Shown here one piece after another: positions 26,912-35,650 of a DNA stretch of 58,029 nt (the first letter of the stretch is position 1; the number at the start of each line of letters is the position of its first letter). The notes beneath the pieces are model-generated. The model saw only the letters and a program-made list of their open reading frames with translations, had not been told where the DNA came from and ran no database searches. This DNA is from Synechococcales cyanobacterium bin2.concoct.b11b12b14.033 (GTDB lineage Bacteria > Cyanobacteriota > Vampirovibrionia > Caenarcaniphilales > Caenarcanaceae). A program made the translations under genes and the position numbers. The stretch is from assembly GCA_013298875.1 (NCBI GenBank), contig JAAFJH010000003.1, positions 1 through 58,029 on the forward strand. The letters run 5' to 3'.

Positions 26912-27946
26912 ATGACAACTGGTGTTTTTATAGGGCGATTTCAGCCTCTTCATAATGGTCATTTAGAGATTATTGAGGATATAATAAGACAGAATGATAA
27001 AGTTCTTTTATTTGTAGGAAGTGCGAATCGGGGCAGGACATATAAGAACCCCTTTACATTTGAAGAAAGAAAATCTTTTATTGAGCAGACTTTAAAATCC
27101 CCAAAAGTCCAAATATTACCTTTAAATGATTTTCCGTTAGATGCAGACTGGTTATCTAATTTGAAAAGTGAGATAAAAGAAAATCAATTACCCGGAATAG
27201 TTAAATTTTATGGATCTTCCAAAGATTCTTCCTCTTATTATTTGGATTATTTAGGTTATAAAAAATCAGAAAAATACATTAGTGTTCTAGATGGGAAAAT
27301 TGTAGAAGATAATGTTTTTGTAGAGAAAAAAGTAATAAATAAAATAGATGCAGAGTTTATAAGAAGTACATTATTTGAAAGGGAGATAGTATTAACTAGT
27401 TTGATCCCCACACCAGTAATACAATTTTTAAATAAATTCAGGATAGAGTCCATTTATTGGGATCTTAAAGAGGAATATCGATATATTCAAAAATACAAAG
27501 AATCATGGAGTCAGTCACCCTATCCACCTATATTCGTAACAGTGGATGCTGTTGTTCGGTATAAGGATTCAATACTATTTATTAAAAGAAAAGATCATCC
27601 TGGGAAAGATTTGTATGCCCTTCCTGGGGGATTTGTAGCTGTAAATGAAACATTAGAGACTGCTGTATTGAGAGAGCTAAAGGAAGAGACTAGAATGATA
27701 CTAAAAACAACCGATATACAAGACATGAAATTATTCGATAATCCAGATCGTTCTACTAGAGGAAGAGTTATAACGATGGCTTATTATTTTGATGTCACTA
27801 ATAAACCTAGTAGAATCTTAGATTTAAAAGCAGGAGATGATGCGGCTAGTTATAAATGGATTGAGTTTGAAGATATAGAAAAAGCCCCCCTCAAATACCA
27901 TGATGATCATCTTGATATTATTAAATCTTTTGTGTCCTTAAAATAA
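26912..27946 (+). CDS. nadM: bifunctional NMN adenylyltransferase / Nudix hydrolase
   Basis: A 344-residue fusion. Residues 1-170 are the adenylyltransferase: GRFQPLHNGH (8-17) is the ATP-binding HxGH-type motif and EFIRSTLFER (148-157) the second nucleotide-binding motif. It makes NAD+ from NMN and ATP. Residues about 205-344 are a Nudix domain with the box G240-x5-E246-x7-R254-E255-L-K-E258-E259, expected to hydrolyse ADP-ribose or related compounds. The same fusion is known from phage KVP40 and from bacteria. An AAGGGAAAG site precedes it. Together with the phosphoribosyltransferase at 28134 it forms a complete nicotinamide-to-NAD+ route. Confidence 0.9.
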   Translation: MTTGVFIGRFQPLHNGHLEIIEDIIRQNDKVLLFVGSANRGRTYKNPFTFEERKSFIEQTLKSPKVQILPLNDFPLDADWLSNLKSEIKENQLPGIVKFYGSSKDSSSYYLDYLGYKKSEKYISVLDGKIVEDNVFVEKKVINKIDAEFIRSTLFEREIVLTSLIPTPVIQFLNKFRIESIYWDLKEEYRYIQKYKESWSQSPYPPIFVTVDAVVRYKDSILFIKRKDHPGKDLYALPGGFVAVNETLETAVLRELKEETRMILKTTDIQDMKLFDNPDRSTRGRVITMAYYFDVTNKPSRILDLKAGDDAASYKWIEFEDIEKAPLKYHDDHLDIIKSFVSLK

Positions 27947-27985
27947 CTATGTTTGATATACTAGGTGGAAATGAAGGAGAGAAAA

Positions 27986-28075
27986 ATGACAATCAATAAA
28001 ATAACCAATAGCTCTAATAGGCAATATGCTCAAGCTTATCCTTTATTTGATCTAGTGCCGAATGCACGTCAATAA
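27986..28075 (+). CDS. possible mini-gene before NAMPT, perhaps frameshifted
   Basis: A 29-codon frame (MTINKITNSSNRQYAQAYPL...) with a strong AAGGAG site. After its stop, another frame (IIQALPDLIQNELKVTGVQ) runs to a TAATG junction with the next gene. The pair could be one small gene of about 50 residues split by a frameshift. Real but minor; no function suggested. Confidence 0.3.
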   Translation: MTINKITNSSNRQYAQAYPLFDLVPNARQ

Positions 28076-28133
28076 TAATTCAAGCACTTCCAGATCTAAT
28101 ACAAAATGAATTAAAAGTAACAGGGGTTCAATA

Positions 28134-29531
28134 ATGTCCAATTTAATACTAGATACAGATAGCTATAAAGCTTCTCACTTCCTTCAATATCCTCCAGGAA
28201 CTGATTATATGTTTAGTTATATAGAGAGTAGAGGAGGTCAGTATGAAAAAACTGTTTTCTTTGGGCTTCAATATTTATTAAAAGAATATTTATCAAAACC
28301 TATAACCCAAGATAATGTAGATGAGGCGGCAAGTTTTTTTAAATTACATGGATTGCCATTCCCTAGAGAACAATGGGAATACATAGTAAATACTTATTCG
28401 GGATATTTACCTATAAAAATCAAAGCAGTAGCGGAAGGTTCAATAATACCAACTGGGAATATTTTAGTTTCAGTAGAATCCTTAGACCCTAAGGTTTTCT
28501 GGGTTGTAGGATGGCTTGAGACCTTATTATTAAGGATTTGGTATCCCGTTACAGTAGCGACAAGATCTTATCATGTAAGAGAACTAATTAATAAATATCT
28601 TATTGAGACAGCAGATAACCCAGAAGAAGAGATATGGTTTAAATTACATGATTTTGGTTCTAGGGGGGTATCTAGTGCAGAATCGGCAGGTATCGGGGGT
28701 ATGTCTCATTTAGTAAATTTCAAAGGCTCCGACACTGTAAAGGGTGTATATTTTGCGAATAAATATTATAACCATGATATGTCTGCTGTCTCAATCCCCT
28801 CAGCGGAACATTCGGGTATAATTTCTTGGGGTAGAGATAATGAAGTAGATGCGTACAAGAATATGCTTACTAAGTTTGCTAAAAAAGATTCATTTGTAGC
28901 TATTGTGTCTGATAGTTACGATATTTATAATGCGATTTCTAATTTATGGGGAGTTGAGTTAAGACAGCAAATAATAGATTCTGGGGCATTAGTTGTTCTA
29001 AGACCCGATAGTGGAGTCCCTCATGAAGTGGTATTAAGATGTCTTGATCTTTTGTCAAGTAGATTCGGGTATACAATGAATAGCAAAGGTTATAAGGTTT
29101 TTAATAATGTAAGGATCATGCAAGGAGATGGCATAAATGAACAAAGTATACAGAAAATCATAGATACGATTACTAGGTACAAATATAGTATTACTAATGT
29201 AGCTTTTGGGATGGGAGGAGCTTTACTGCAACAAGTAGATCGAGATACTCAGAAATTTGCTATGAAATGTAGTTGTGTTTGTGTAGAAGGGAAATATCGA
29301 GATGTATATAAGGATCCTATTACAGATTTGGGTAAAACTAGTAAAAAGGGTCAATTAGGATTATTTATGGGAGGATCAAATCCATTAATGAATGAGGGTA
29401 AATCTTATGTTACGAGAAAAATAGAATCCGCACAAGATGAAAAAGAAAATTTACTCAAAACTGTATTTAGTGCGGGTGAGATAATTCAAGAATATACATT
29501 AGAAGAAATTCGACACAGATTGCATTCTTGA
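28134..29531 (+). CDS. nadV: nicotinamide phosphoribosyltransferase
   Basis: A 465-residue protein, full length for the family. It makes NMN from nicotinamide and PRPP. Visible signatures: DTDSYKASH near the N-terminus, LHDFGSRGVSSAESA (171-185) around the nicotinamide/phosphate site, SIPSAEHS (220-227) with the catalytic His226, and RPDSG (290-294) binding the ribose phosphate. It follows the NMN adenylyltransferase, so the two steps are encoded side by side. Phages with this pair can rebuild NAD+ after host enzymes deplete it. The start overlaps a short upstream frame in a TAATG junction. Confidence 0.92.
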   Translation: MSNLILDTDSYKASHFLQYPPGTDYMFSYIESRGGQYEKTVFFGLQYLLKEYLSKPITQDNVDEAASFFKLHGLPFPREQWEYIVNTYSGYLPIKIKAVAEGSIIPTGNILVSVESLDPKVFWVVGWLETLLLRIWYPVTVATRSYHVRELINKYLIETADNPEEEIWFKLHDFGSRGVSSAESAGIGGMSHLVNFKGSDTVKGVYFANKYYNHDMSAVSIPSAEHSGIISWGRDNEVDAYKNMLTKFAKKDSFVAIVSDSYDIYNAISNLWGVELRQQIIDSGALVVLRPDSGVPHEVVLRCLDLLSSRFGYTMNSKGYKVFNNVRIMQGDGINEQSIQKIIDTITRYKYSITNVAFGMGGALLQQVDRDTQKFAMKCSCVCVEGKYRDVYKDPITDLGKTSKKGQLGLFMGGSNPLMNEGKSYVTRKIESAQDEKENLLKTVFSAGEIIQEYTLEEIRHRLHS

Positions 29532-29540
29532 TTAACTTTC

Positions 29541-29582
29541 AAACCTAATTTTTCTCTATAAATTAAAATTGTTAGGGTTTTG
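29541..29582 (+). terminator. possible terminator after NAMPT gene
   Basis: AAACCTAA (29541-29548) pairs with TTAGGGTTT (29572-29580) with one bulged G, followed by TTG. A modest hairpin with a short T tract. Confidence 0.35.
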
Positions 29583-29624
29583 TGTACATACTCCTTATCT
29601 AAAAAGGTTCTAACCTAATTTCTG

Positions 29625-30356
29625 GTGATAATTAACCCCATCAATATAAGGTATTTAACAAGACCGGCTCTACAAGGGCATAAAGCAACTTACATAAATT
29701 CATGTGATGAGGGAGCTAAAAAAAAAGAGAAGAAACCAAACCCCTCCCCTCCATTCGATATAAATAAATTTTTCTTTTACAGTATTATGGATGTTGGACT
29801 GTCAGCTTTAGGTTATTTTATTACTGCGTGCGGGTGTTTGGGGTGGGGTCAAAAGTTATTTCCTAAATTTAAAACTCTTTTATCTAAGAGAGGAACCGAT
29901 TTATCGGCAGGTCTAAATACTCTGGTGGGTGTAAGTCGTGTATTTCTAAGTCCTTCTATAAATCCTTTTAGTCTAGGTTTAGCCGCCACATCTCCTTTTA
30001 TCAATAATAAATTATATAAATGGGCCGATAAAGATAGTGATAAAAGATATCCTCTTACTAACAATATAGTTTATGGGATCGGGATAGTAGCAAAAGCCAG
30101 TAAAAGATTTACTTGCCCATCCGAAACCGCTACAGTACTGTTAGAGTCCACTATAGCGAGATTGGGACGGAATATCACGAAAGATAAATTATATTCAATT
30201 ATGGGAACTACCCCCAAACCATTTTCTTCTCAAGAGCATATAAAAACAATAGGGACTAAACTGATTTCAAAGTATAGTTGGAATATTTTAGGATTTGGAT
30301 TAATGGACTATTTGATTGGACTCACTCAGCAAGCTATGGTTTCCCAAGACATTTAA
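29625..30356 (+). CDS. hypothetical protein with hydrophobic segments
   Basis: A 243-residue protein that would start at a GTG. It has a basic N-terminus, a KKKEKKPNPSPP linker (32-43), a hydrophobic stretch at about 53-75 (IMDVGLSALGYFITACGCLGWG) and amphipathic helices near 105-125 and 222-238. Its last 57 bases overlap the 3' end of the convergent TOPRIM gene. Possibly a membrane-associated phage protein; not recognised. The start is uncertain. Confidence 0.45.
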   Translation: MIINPINIRYLTRPALQGHKATYINSCDEGAKKKEKKPNPSPPFDINKFFFYSIMDVGLSALGYFITACGCLGWGQKLFPKFKTLLSKRGTDLSAGLNTLVGVSRVFLSPSINPFSLGLAATSPFINNKLYKWADKDSDKRYPLTNNIVYGIGIVAKASKRFTCPSETATVLLESTIARLGRNITKDKLYSIMGTTPKPFSSQEHIKTIGTKLISKYSWNILGFGLMDYLIGLTQQAMVSQDI

Positions 30357-30947
30357 TAGTTTTTTGGTTTCTTGTACCCACGCTTCAAAGTCTTGGATAT
30401 TTGCATTATAGTAATCATTTATGTCTTTATATTGAAGCGGGATATTAAGTCTAATGCCAGATGACTTAGAAAATATATATCGGTACGCTATATCTCCATG
30501 CCAATCATTATCTAATATGTAGATAAAATTCTCTTCTTGTTTTAAGAAATCTAAAGCTTTATAGATCCGACTACCTTTCAACCCTAAAAAAGTATGTGCA
30601 TTAATACCATATTTTCTTAATAAAGCACAATCAGGCGTGCCTTCCACAATAATAAAAGTCCCTAATAAATCTAAATTATCTGTTTTTAATAAAGGTTCCT
30701 GAGTAGGCTTCGTTAATTCATATCTGTTAGGATCTTCTTGTTCCGCCCCCGTCTTGCGGATCTGATAAGTTTTAAAATTCCCTGAGAGATCATATAGACA
30801 GAATACTAAATTACCCTCCCATGTTAAAGGGGGGTTAACAAAAAACCCCCTCAAAGAACTCCAAAGAGATCTATCTGAAACTAAATCTTTTTCCTTAAAC
30901 TCAGAAGCAAAAGAAAAAGCCTCCTTGTAATAAGAGTATTTACCCAT
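30300..30947 (-). CDS. TOPRIM-domain protein
   Basis: A 215-residue protein. Residues about 97-165 are a TOPRIM domain: IIVEGTPDCALL (acidic E102) and YILDNDWHGD (D146, D148), the two metal-binding motifs of primases, topoisomerases and OLD nucleases. Residues 30-95 resemble the short beta domain before TOPRIM in DnaG-type and Toprim_2 proteins (FFVNPPLTWEGNLVFCLYD). There is no zinc finger and no helicase. It starts five bases after the Ro60-like gene ends, so the two form an operon, which suggests an RNA-linked role rather than ordinary priming. Confidence 0.7.
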   Translation of the reverse strand: MGKYSYYKEAFSFASEFKEKDLVSDRSLWSSLRGFFVNPPLTWEGNLVFCLYDLSGNFKTYQIRKTGAEQEDPNRYELTKPTQEPLLKTDNLDLLGTFIIVEGTPDCALLRKYGINAHTFLGLKGSRIYKALDFLKQEENFIYILDNDWHGDIAYRYIFSKSSGIRLNIPLQYKDINDYYNANIQDFEAWVQETKKLLNVLGNHSLLSESNQIVH

Positions 30948-30952
30948 CTCTC

Positions 30953-32446
30953 TTAAAGCTGTACGGACTCAATCTCCTTAATTAGAGCTTGGGGATTTTT
31001 CTCTAATTCACCTATTAGATTTAATAATTTATCCGACCATCCAGATATGTATGTGATTCTGTCTTTTAATTGAACTGTCCCGTAGCAAGACATGTCAATA
31101 CTAAAAATTTTAGGTTCTGACTTACTTCTTTCCTGATAATTATTAAGAGCTTTCTGAACTCTATCAATACCATCCATACCTTGCATATCAGATAAAATTA
31201 TTATTCTCTCATAAGTTTCAGATGCTTTATCAAAAATACTAGAAAATTGCGTACCTTTAGGTTCAGTTTTGCTAATTATTTGGTCTACAAGACTTAAAAG
31301 AGTATCTTTTCTATTCAGGATGAGATATTCCGCATCATCAGAAAAAATCATTAAATGAGAGTCTATATTTTTCTTATAAAAAGAAGCTGCAAATATGGAT
31401 GCAATTTCAATCATATTCATATCAGATTTAATAGAAGGAGAATCAGTCATTGATCCTGAAGCATCCACCACAATTAAAGATCTACCTTCTAGTTGGGGTG
31501 TATTTTCTAACGCTATATCGGCTGCATTACTTATACTTTCCAGTACTTTACTCGCACTAGGAAGATTCATTTTTTTAATTTCTTTATATGCAGCATAGAA
31601 TCTATAAGGTAACAATTTACTATTCTTTATAGAATCTGGATTCTCTAATAAATCTAGAGCCTTTTTCAATACTGAGTCAGAAACTACAGACAATATATTT
31701 CTTAAATTTCTCAGTAACACCATATATCCTAATTTATTATTAATAATTAAATCTTCCCAGATTTGTTGTTTCTTTTCGGTCTTTTCTTCTTCGGTTGTGG
31801 TATTTTGTAATCCTTTAGATAAATTAGTTTCCCAAGTACCTTCTACCAATAATTCATTTTTAATAAGTTTCTCTAATGAATTAGAGTTATTAGCTTGCGG
31901 TATAGGTTTAATGATATTCACTATATCGACTAATTTCCATTGCTTCTCTCTCATCTGATACTTAGCTAATTGATAATCATTAAATTTATTAAATGCTTTT
32001 CTGAATCCCTTTTTTAGCCCATTAGGGATCGATACTTCTATTTTATCTTTAGATTGAATTGAATCATAGAATGCCAGAATTTCAGACATATCATCAGGTC
32101 TTTGGATAATTTGTTCAAAGAAATATTTCTTTTTTATAGTCCATTCACTATCTGGTTTGAACTCTAAACGAGCCAAATATCCAGCCAGTACATGAGAAGT
32201 TGATCTCATATTCGCATTAATTCTGGCATAAAGTGCTAGTTTAGCTGTAAAGATAGGATCATTTATCTTAAGGATCAGATCCCTTAAGTTGTTAAGGGTA
32301 TCTCTTTTACATCTATAAAAACGGTCTTCAATAAATGAAGTCAACACACTAGCGATTAACTCCATCTTTGAAGTTAATTTAAAGGCATCTACATTTTCAC
32401 AATTAAGAGCTAAAGATTGATTAATAGAGGTATTGAATTTAGACAT
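30953..32446 (-). CDS. TROVE-domain Ro60-like RNA-binding protein
   Basis: A 497-residue protein. Residues about 1-310 form the helical-repeat TROVE ring (FTAKLALYARINANMRSTSHVLAGYLA at 66-92 is typical). Residues 320-497 form a von Willebrand A domain with MIDAS motif D328-A-S330-G-S332. Ro60 proteins hold misfolded or structured RNAs and Y RNAs and, in bacteria, tether RNA nucleases. It is first in a two-gene leftward operon with a TOPRIM protein. I saw no Y-RNA-like stem-loop in the 80 bases upstream, but cannot exclude one elsewhere. Confidence 0.88.
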   Translation of the reverse strand: MSKFNTSINQSLALNCENVDAFKLTSKMELIASVLTSFIEDRFYRCKRDTLNNLRDLILKINDPIFTAKLALYARINANMRSTSHVLAGYLARLEFKPDSEWTIKKKYFFEQIIQRPDDMSEILAFYDSIQSKDKIEVSIPNGLKKGFRKAFNKFNDYQLAKYQMREKQWKLVDIVNIIKPIPQANNSNSLEKLIKNELLVEGTWETNLSKGLQNTTTEEEKTEKKQQIWEDLIINNKLGYMVLLRNLRNILSVVSDSVLKKALDLLENPDSIKNSKLLPYRFYAAYKEIKKMNLPSASKVLESISNAADIALENTPQLEGRSLIVVDASGSMTDSPSIKSDMNMIEIASIFAASFYKKNIDSHLMIFSDDAEYLILNRKDTLLSLVDQIISKTEPKGTQFSSIFDKASETYERIIILSDMQGMDGIDRVQKALNNYQERSKSEPKIFSIDMSCYGTVQLKDRITYISGWSDKLLNLIGELEKNPQALIKEIESVQL

Positions 32447-32527
32447 AAAGGCTTAAAAGGTAGTCATTTTATTTTAACACAATCAAATTCCCAGGTAAAG
32501 CTCAAACTATTTATTCTGCCTAGACCT

Positions 32528-32794
32528 TTAATGAGCTAAACAATATAAATAAACTGATTTAGCATTTTTCAATTGTTCTATCTCGTCTTTGAGTATATAT
32601 CTAGCGATAATAGAGTCGTCTAACTTACTATAAAGTATATCTTCTTCTGCAACGATGACTTCTTTCTTGGTGAGGGTTTTCCCTAAAGCATTAACTTCTA
32701 GGTCTAATTCATGTTTCTGCTTTAATAATAACTCTCGTTCCGCAGCTTGATTTGCCAACTCTAGTTTGATAGCTTCTATTCTTGAATTATTCAT
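32528..32794 (-). CDS. small coiled-coil protein
   Basis: An 88-residue, highly charged helical protein (EAIKLELANQAAERELLLKQKHELDLEV...). Almost the whole length can form a coiled coil, ending in YLYCLAH. Not recognised. It lies in the same leftward block as the Ro60-like gene, 81 bases upstream of it. Confidence 0.55.
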   Translation of the reverse strand: MNNSRIEAIKLELANQAAERELLLKQKHELDLEVNALGKTLTKKEVIVAEEDILYSKLDDSIIARYILKDEIEQLKNAKSVYLYCLAH

Positions 32795-32915
32795 TTGATT
32801 TTCTCTTTAAGTTTGTATAATTTCTTTTACCCAATTAAAATTCTTGATAACACTTAAGCTTATTTTGTATTCCATTTTATTAGATATTTTGAGGGATATC
32901 TTGTTTAGTGTCAAT

Positions 32916-33335
32916 CTATATAGATTCTAATAAACTTTTTAATTTCTTCCCTATTACCATATTAAGAAATATATTCCCAGATATACGTAAATACTGTTCT
33001 TTTATAGATTGGAATAAACTATTTTGTTGTATTTCTTTTGTTTTTAAGTCGTCTAACTTAAGATTTTGGGCGTATATTTGTTTTTGTAATAAAGTTGTTT
33101 CATCTAATAAAGGTTGGAAATTTTTATGTGTGAAAAAAACGTAATCTAATATTTTTTCTGCTGTTTCTAAAGAGTAATTTGTGAAAACATCAGGTAATAC
33201 TTGCAATACTGGAATCTTATTATTATTAAATTCCATGTAAATTACTTGAGGAAAATCCACACATTTACCTAATACCCAGTTATCTGGTATATATTCAAGT
33301 AGTTCTTTATATTCAGCTATTTTTGTAGGTTGCAT
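32916..33335 (-). CDS. hypothetical protein with C-terminal coiled coil
   Basis: A 139-residue protein. An N-terminal alpha/beta part (KIAEYKELLEYIPDNWVLGKCVDFPQVIYMEFNNNKIPVLQV) is followed by a helical, charged C-terminus (LLQKQIYAQNLKLDDLKTKEIQ). It is the first gene of the leftward block, divergent from the portal gene; the 140 bases between them hold the portal's late motif. Function unknown. Confidence 0.55.
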   Translation of the reverse strand: MQPTKIAEYKELLEYIPDNWVLGKCVDFPQVIYMEFNNNKIPVLQVLPDVFTNYSLETAEKILDYVFFTHKNFQPLLDETTLLQKQIYAQNLKLDDLKTKEIQQNSLFQSIKEQYLRISGNIFLNMVIGKKLKSLLESI

Positions 33336-33442
33336 TGAAAAAATTTACTTTTATTAGTTAATCGTATCCAATATTAACATATTCTTTATTTACAAGTCAT
33401 AAATTATTAAGTTAAGGGGGGAAAAGTTTTAACATCTAACAT

Positions 33443-33456
33443 CAAAAATTAAATAG
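33443..33456 (+). promoter_or_regulatory. putative late-promoter motif (copy 8)
   Basis: CAAAAATTAAATAG, 20 bases before the portal ATG at 33476. An exact match to the consensus core. Confidence 0.6.
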
Positions 33457-33475
33457 ATAATAAGTAAAATTTAAA

Positions 33476-35572
33476 ATGCCTACCATATACGAATGGTCTG
33501 ATAATCAATTTGGACAAAAAGATGTAATTATTCAAACTAGCGAAAGAACCAAATCATTTCGTAAAAGGGATAGAATGCAACCTCTCGAAGATGCGGAGGA
33601 TGAGGAAATTATCAGCTGGGCAAAAAAATTGACTTACGAGTCATACATATCAAAAAGAGAGTGGCATTCTCTTTGGCTTTCTAATCTTTATGACTATTAC
33701 TCAAAACCAACATTTAAAAAAGAACTTGAGGTAGGAAAAGAACCCAATTTAGGTTCACGGGATACTGACATATTTATTCCTCCTCTTATCCGAAGATTAA
33801 CAGACCTCACAAGTTCGTGGCTCACAAGACAAATATTTAGAGCCGAACCTTTCATACAATTCACAAACTATAAATTAGAAGACAAAGAGTTAACAAATAT
33901 ACAAAGATTATATGAGAGAAAACTCCAAGGAGATTGTCAGTCCTATAAAGCTAGAGATAAAGCCAAAGCCGTATTTACTGATTTCACCCTTTACGGTAAT
34001 GCTATCCTGAAAGCCGATTTTCATCAAGAGAGAGTCTTGACCAAAAGAGCAGATTTAAATCTTATAGTCAATAATGCCCTTAGTGATTTGGTTGATTCTG
34101 ATGATCCTTTAGCTACTCAGTTTGATGGGCTTACAGATGATTTAAATGCTAAAATGTCAGCACCCAAACCATATTTTGAAGTAGTGGATCAGTTTGCTAT
34201 GTTTAATCCTGTATTTCCGGGGAATTTCATTATAGATCCTTACTGTAGGTATGATGATTGGAAGAATGCTGCATATATGGGGGATGTATCGTACGTGAAT
34301 GAAGAAGAATTATGGGATATGTTTGGTTCTATCCCTAAATTTAAGAAAAATTTCCATGGAGCTATGGGAGGTTATGTGGCCTCCAGACTACCATTTGGTA
34401 TCGGGATGGATCCTTTTGTGTCTTCCCAAACAATATTCGCAAACAATTATGGTAGAAACCCTACTGGGGAATTTGGCAGGAAAATACACTCAATTTTATA
34501 TCTAGAGACACCCAAGACACAAACCTGTATTGTGGATGAGTCTTTAGTTGTGTATCACAAAATAAGAGATCCTAAAATTAAAAAAATGGGTCCTTGGTCT
34601 TTTGAGGTATTAAGATTCCCCACAACATCGGGAAGTTTATGGAGTGTAGGGTACGGTTATGTGTTGAGACAGCTTCAAAAAGAACAAACATATATTGCGA
34701 GTAAGAGACTTCAATATTTAGAGAAAATGCACAAGCCTTTCATTGAGGTTATTGATGATGCGGTTGATGAATCTAAAATAAAAGAACTTAAAGACTGTAT
34801 CATGATCCGTGCAATGCAGCCCGGTAGTGTGAACTTTAGGATGCCACCTGCGGGGGCGGAGGAAATGTACCTTAATTCCGAAGCCAGAAATGTACAGAGA
34901 GCTAGGGAATTTGTAGGGATTCCCCCAATATTAGATGGAAGTTCAGAAAAAACCCATCTTGGTGCCGTAAATCAGAGAATTGATGCCGCTCAAGTACAGT
35001 TTGATGTGTTGTTAGATGTTTGTAGAGATTCATTTAAATCTTTATATCAAAAAATACATACTCTCAATATGGCGTATCTTGAAGGCTCATTGCCTATTTA
35101 TGGTGCGGCTGGTATTACTGAGAAAAACTCGCTCGCTAATAGTTTAAGTGATGATCAAATAGGTAAATTAAGATCTTCCGATCTAGTACTAGAGCTTAAT
35201 GCAGGTATTTCAGTTGGGGAAGAGAAACTTAAATCTTTCGCTCAATTACTCAATACATCTCCGATTTCCTCTAGTCTACAATCTCTACCTCCACAATATC
35301 AAATTATTTTATTAGGTCAATTACTAGATATGGGAGGTATTCCTGAATTTAAGAGAATATTTGATTTAGGTGCCCAAGAAATACTTAATCAAATGGCGGA
35401 ACAAAAAGCAGCAGCGGGAGTTCCGGAGGGGAGCCCTCCAGAAGAAGGAATGCCTCCTGGTAGCCCTACCGGAGTACCTCCTGAAATGACTCTAAAAGCT
35501 ACCCCGCCACCACAAGCTGGAGTACCTGGCCCATCTGGAAATAACATTCCACTGCAAATGATGGGGCTTTAA
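33476..35572 (+). CDS. portal protein
   Basis: A 698-residue protein of the size and composition of podovirus-type head-tail connectors. Features: an acidic N-terminus, LIRRLTDLTSSWLTRQIF (about 99-116), FTDFTLYGNAILKADFHQE (residues about 165-183, typical of portals), PGNFIIDPYCRYDDWKNAAYMGD, and a long helical stem. The C-terminus is Pro/Gly-rich (PEGSPPEEGMPPGSPTG). It would form the dodecameric ring for DNA packaging. Residues 414-428 (YLEKMHKPFIEVIDD) recur in a small accessory protein at 51295-51615. Followed by the scaffold-like gene. Confidence 0.85.
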   Translation: MPTIYEWSDNQFGQKDVIIQTSERTKSFRKRDRMQPLEDAEDEEIISWAKKLTYESYISKREWHSLWLSNLYDYYSKPTFKKELEVGKEPNLGSRDTDIFIPPLIRRLTDLTSSWLTRQIFRAEPFIQFTNYKLEDKELTNIQRLYERKLQGDCQSYKARDKAKAVFTDFTLYGNAILKADFHQERVLTKRADLNLIVNNALSDLVDSDDPLATQFDGLTDDLNAKMSAPKPYFEVVDQFAMFNPVFPGNFIIDPYCRYDDWKNAAYMGDVSYVNEEELWDMFGSIPKFKKNFHGAMGGYVASRLPFGIGMDPFVSSQTIFANNYGRNPTGEFGRKIHSILYLETPKTQTCIVDESLVVYHKIRDPKIKKMGPWSFEVLRFPTTSGSLWSVGYGYVLRQLQKEQTYIASKRLQYLEKMHKPFIEVIDDAVDESKIKELKDCIMIRAMQPGSVNFRMPPAGAEEMYLNSEARNVQRAREFVGIPPILDGSSEKTHLGAVNQRIDAAQVQFDVLLDVCRDSFKSLYQKIHTLNMAYLEGSLPIYGAAGITEKNSLANSLSDDQIGKLRSSDLVLELNAGISVGEEKLKSFAQLLNTSPISSSLQSLPPQYQIILLGQLLDMGGIPEFKRIFDLGAQEILNQMAEQKAAAGVPEGSPPEEGMPPGSPTGVPPEMTLKATPPPQAGVPGPSGNNIPLQMMGL

Positions 35573-35607
35573 TTATTAAGTTAAAGATTTAAATTAATAA
35601 AACACAC

Positions 35608-35621
35608 ACAAAAATTACTTG
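35608..35621 (+). promoter_or_regulatory. putative late-promoter motif (copy 9)
   Basis: ACAAAAATTACTTG, 30 bases before the ATG at 35651. TTGTCAAG overlaps its end; the same octamer also occurs just before copy 6 at 17079. Confidence 0.45.
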
Positions 35622-35650
35622 TCAAGGCCCCAAAAATATCTAGATATACT

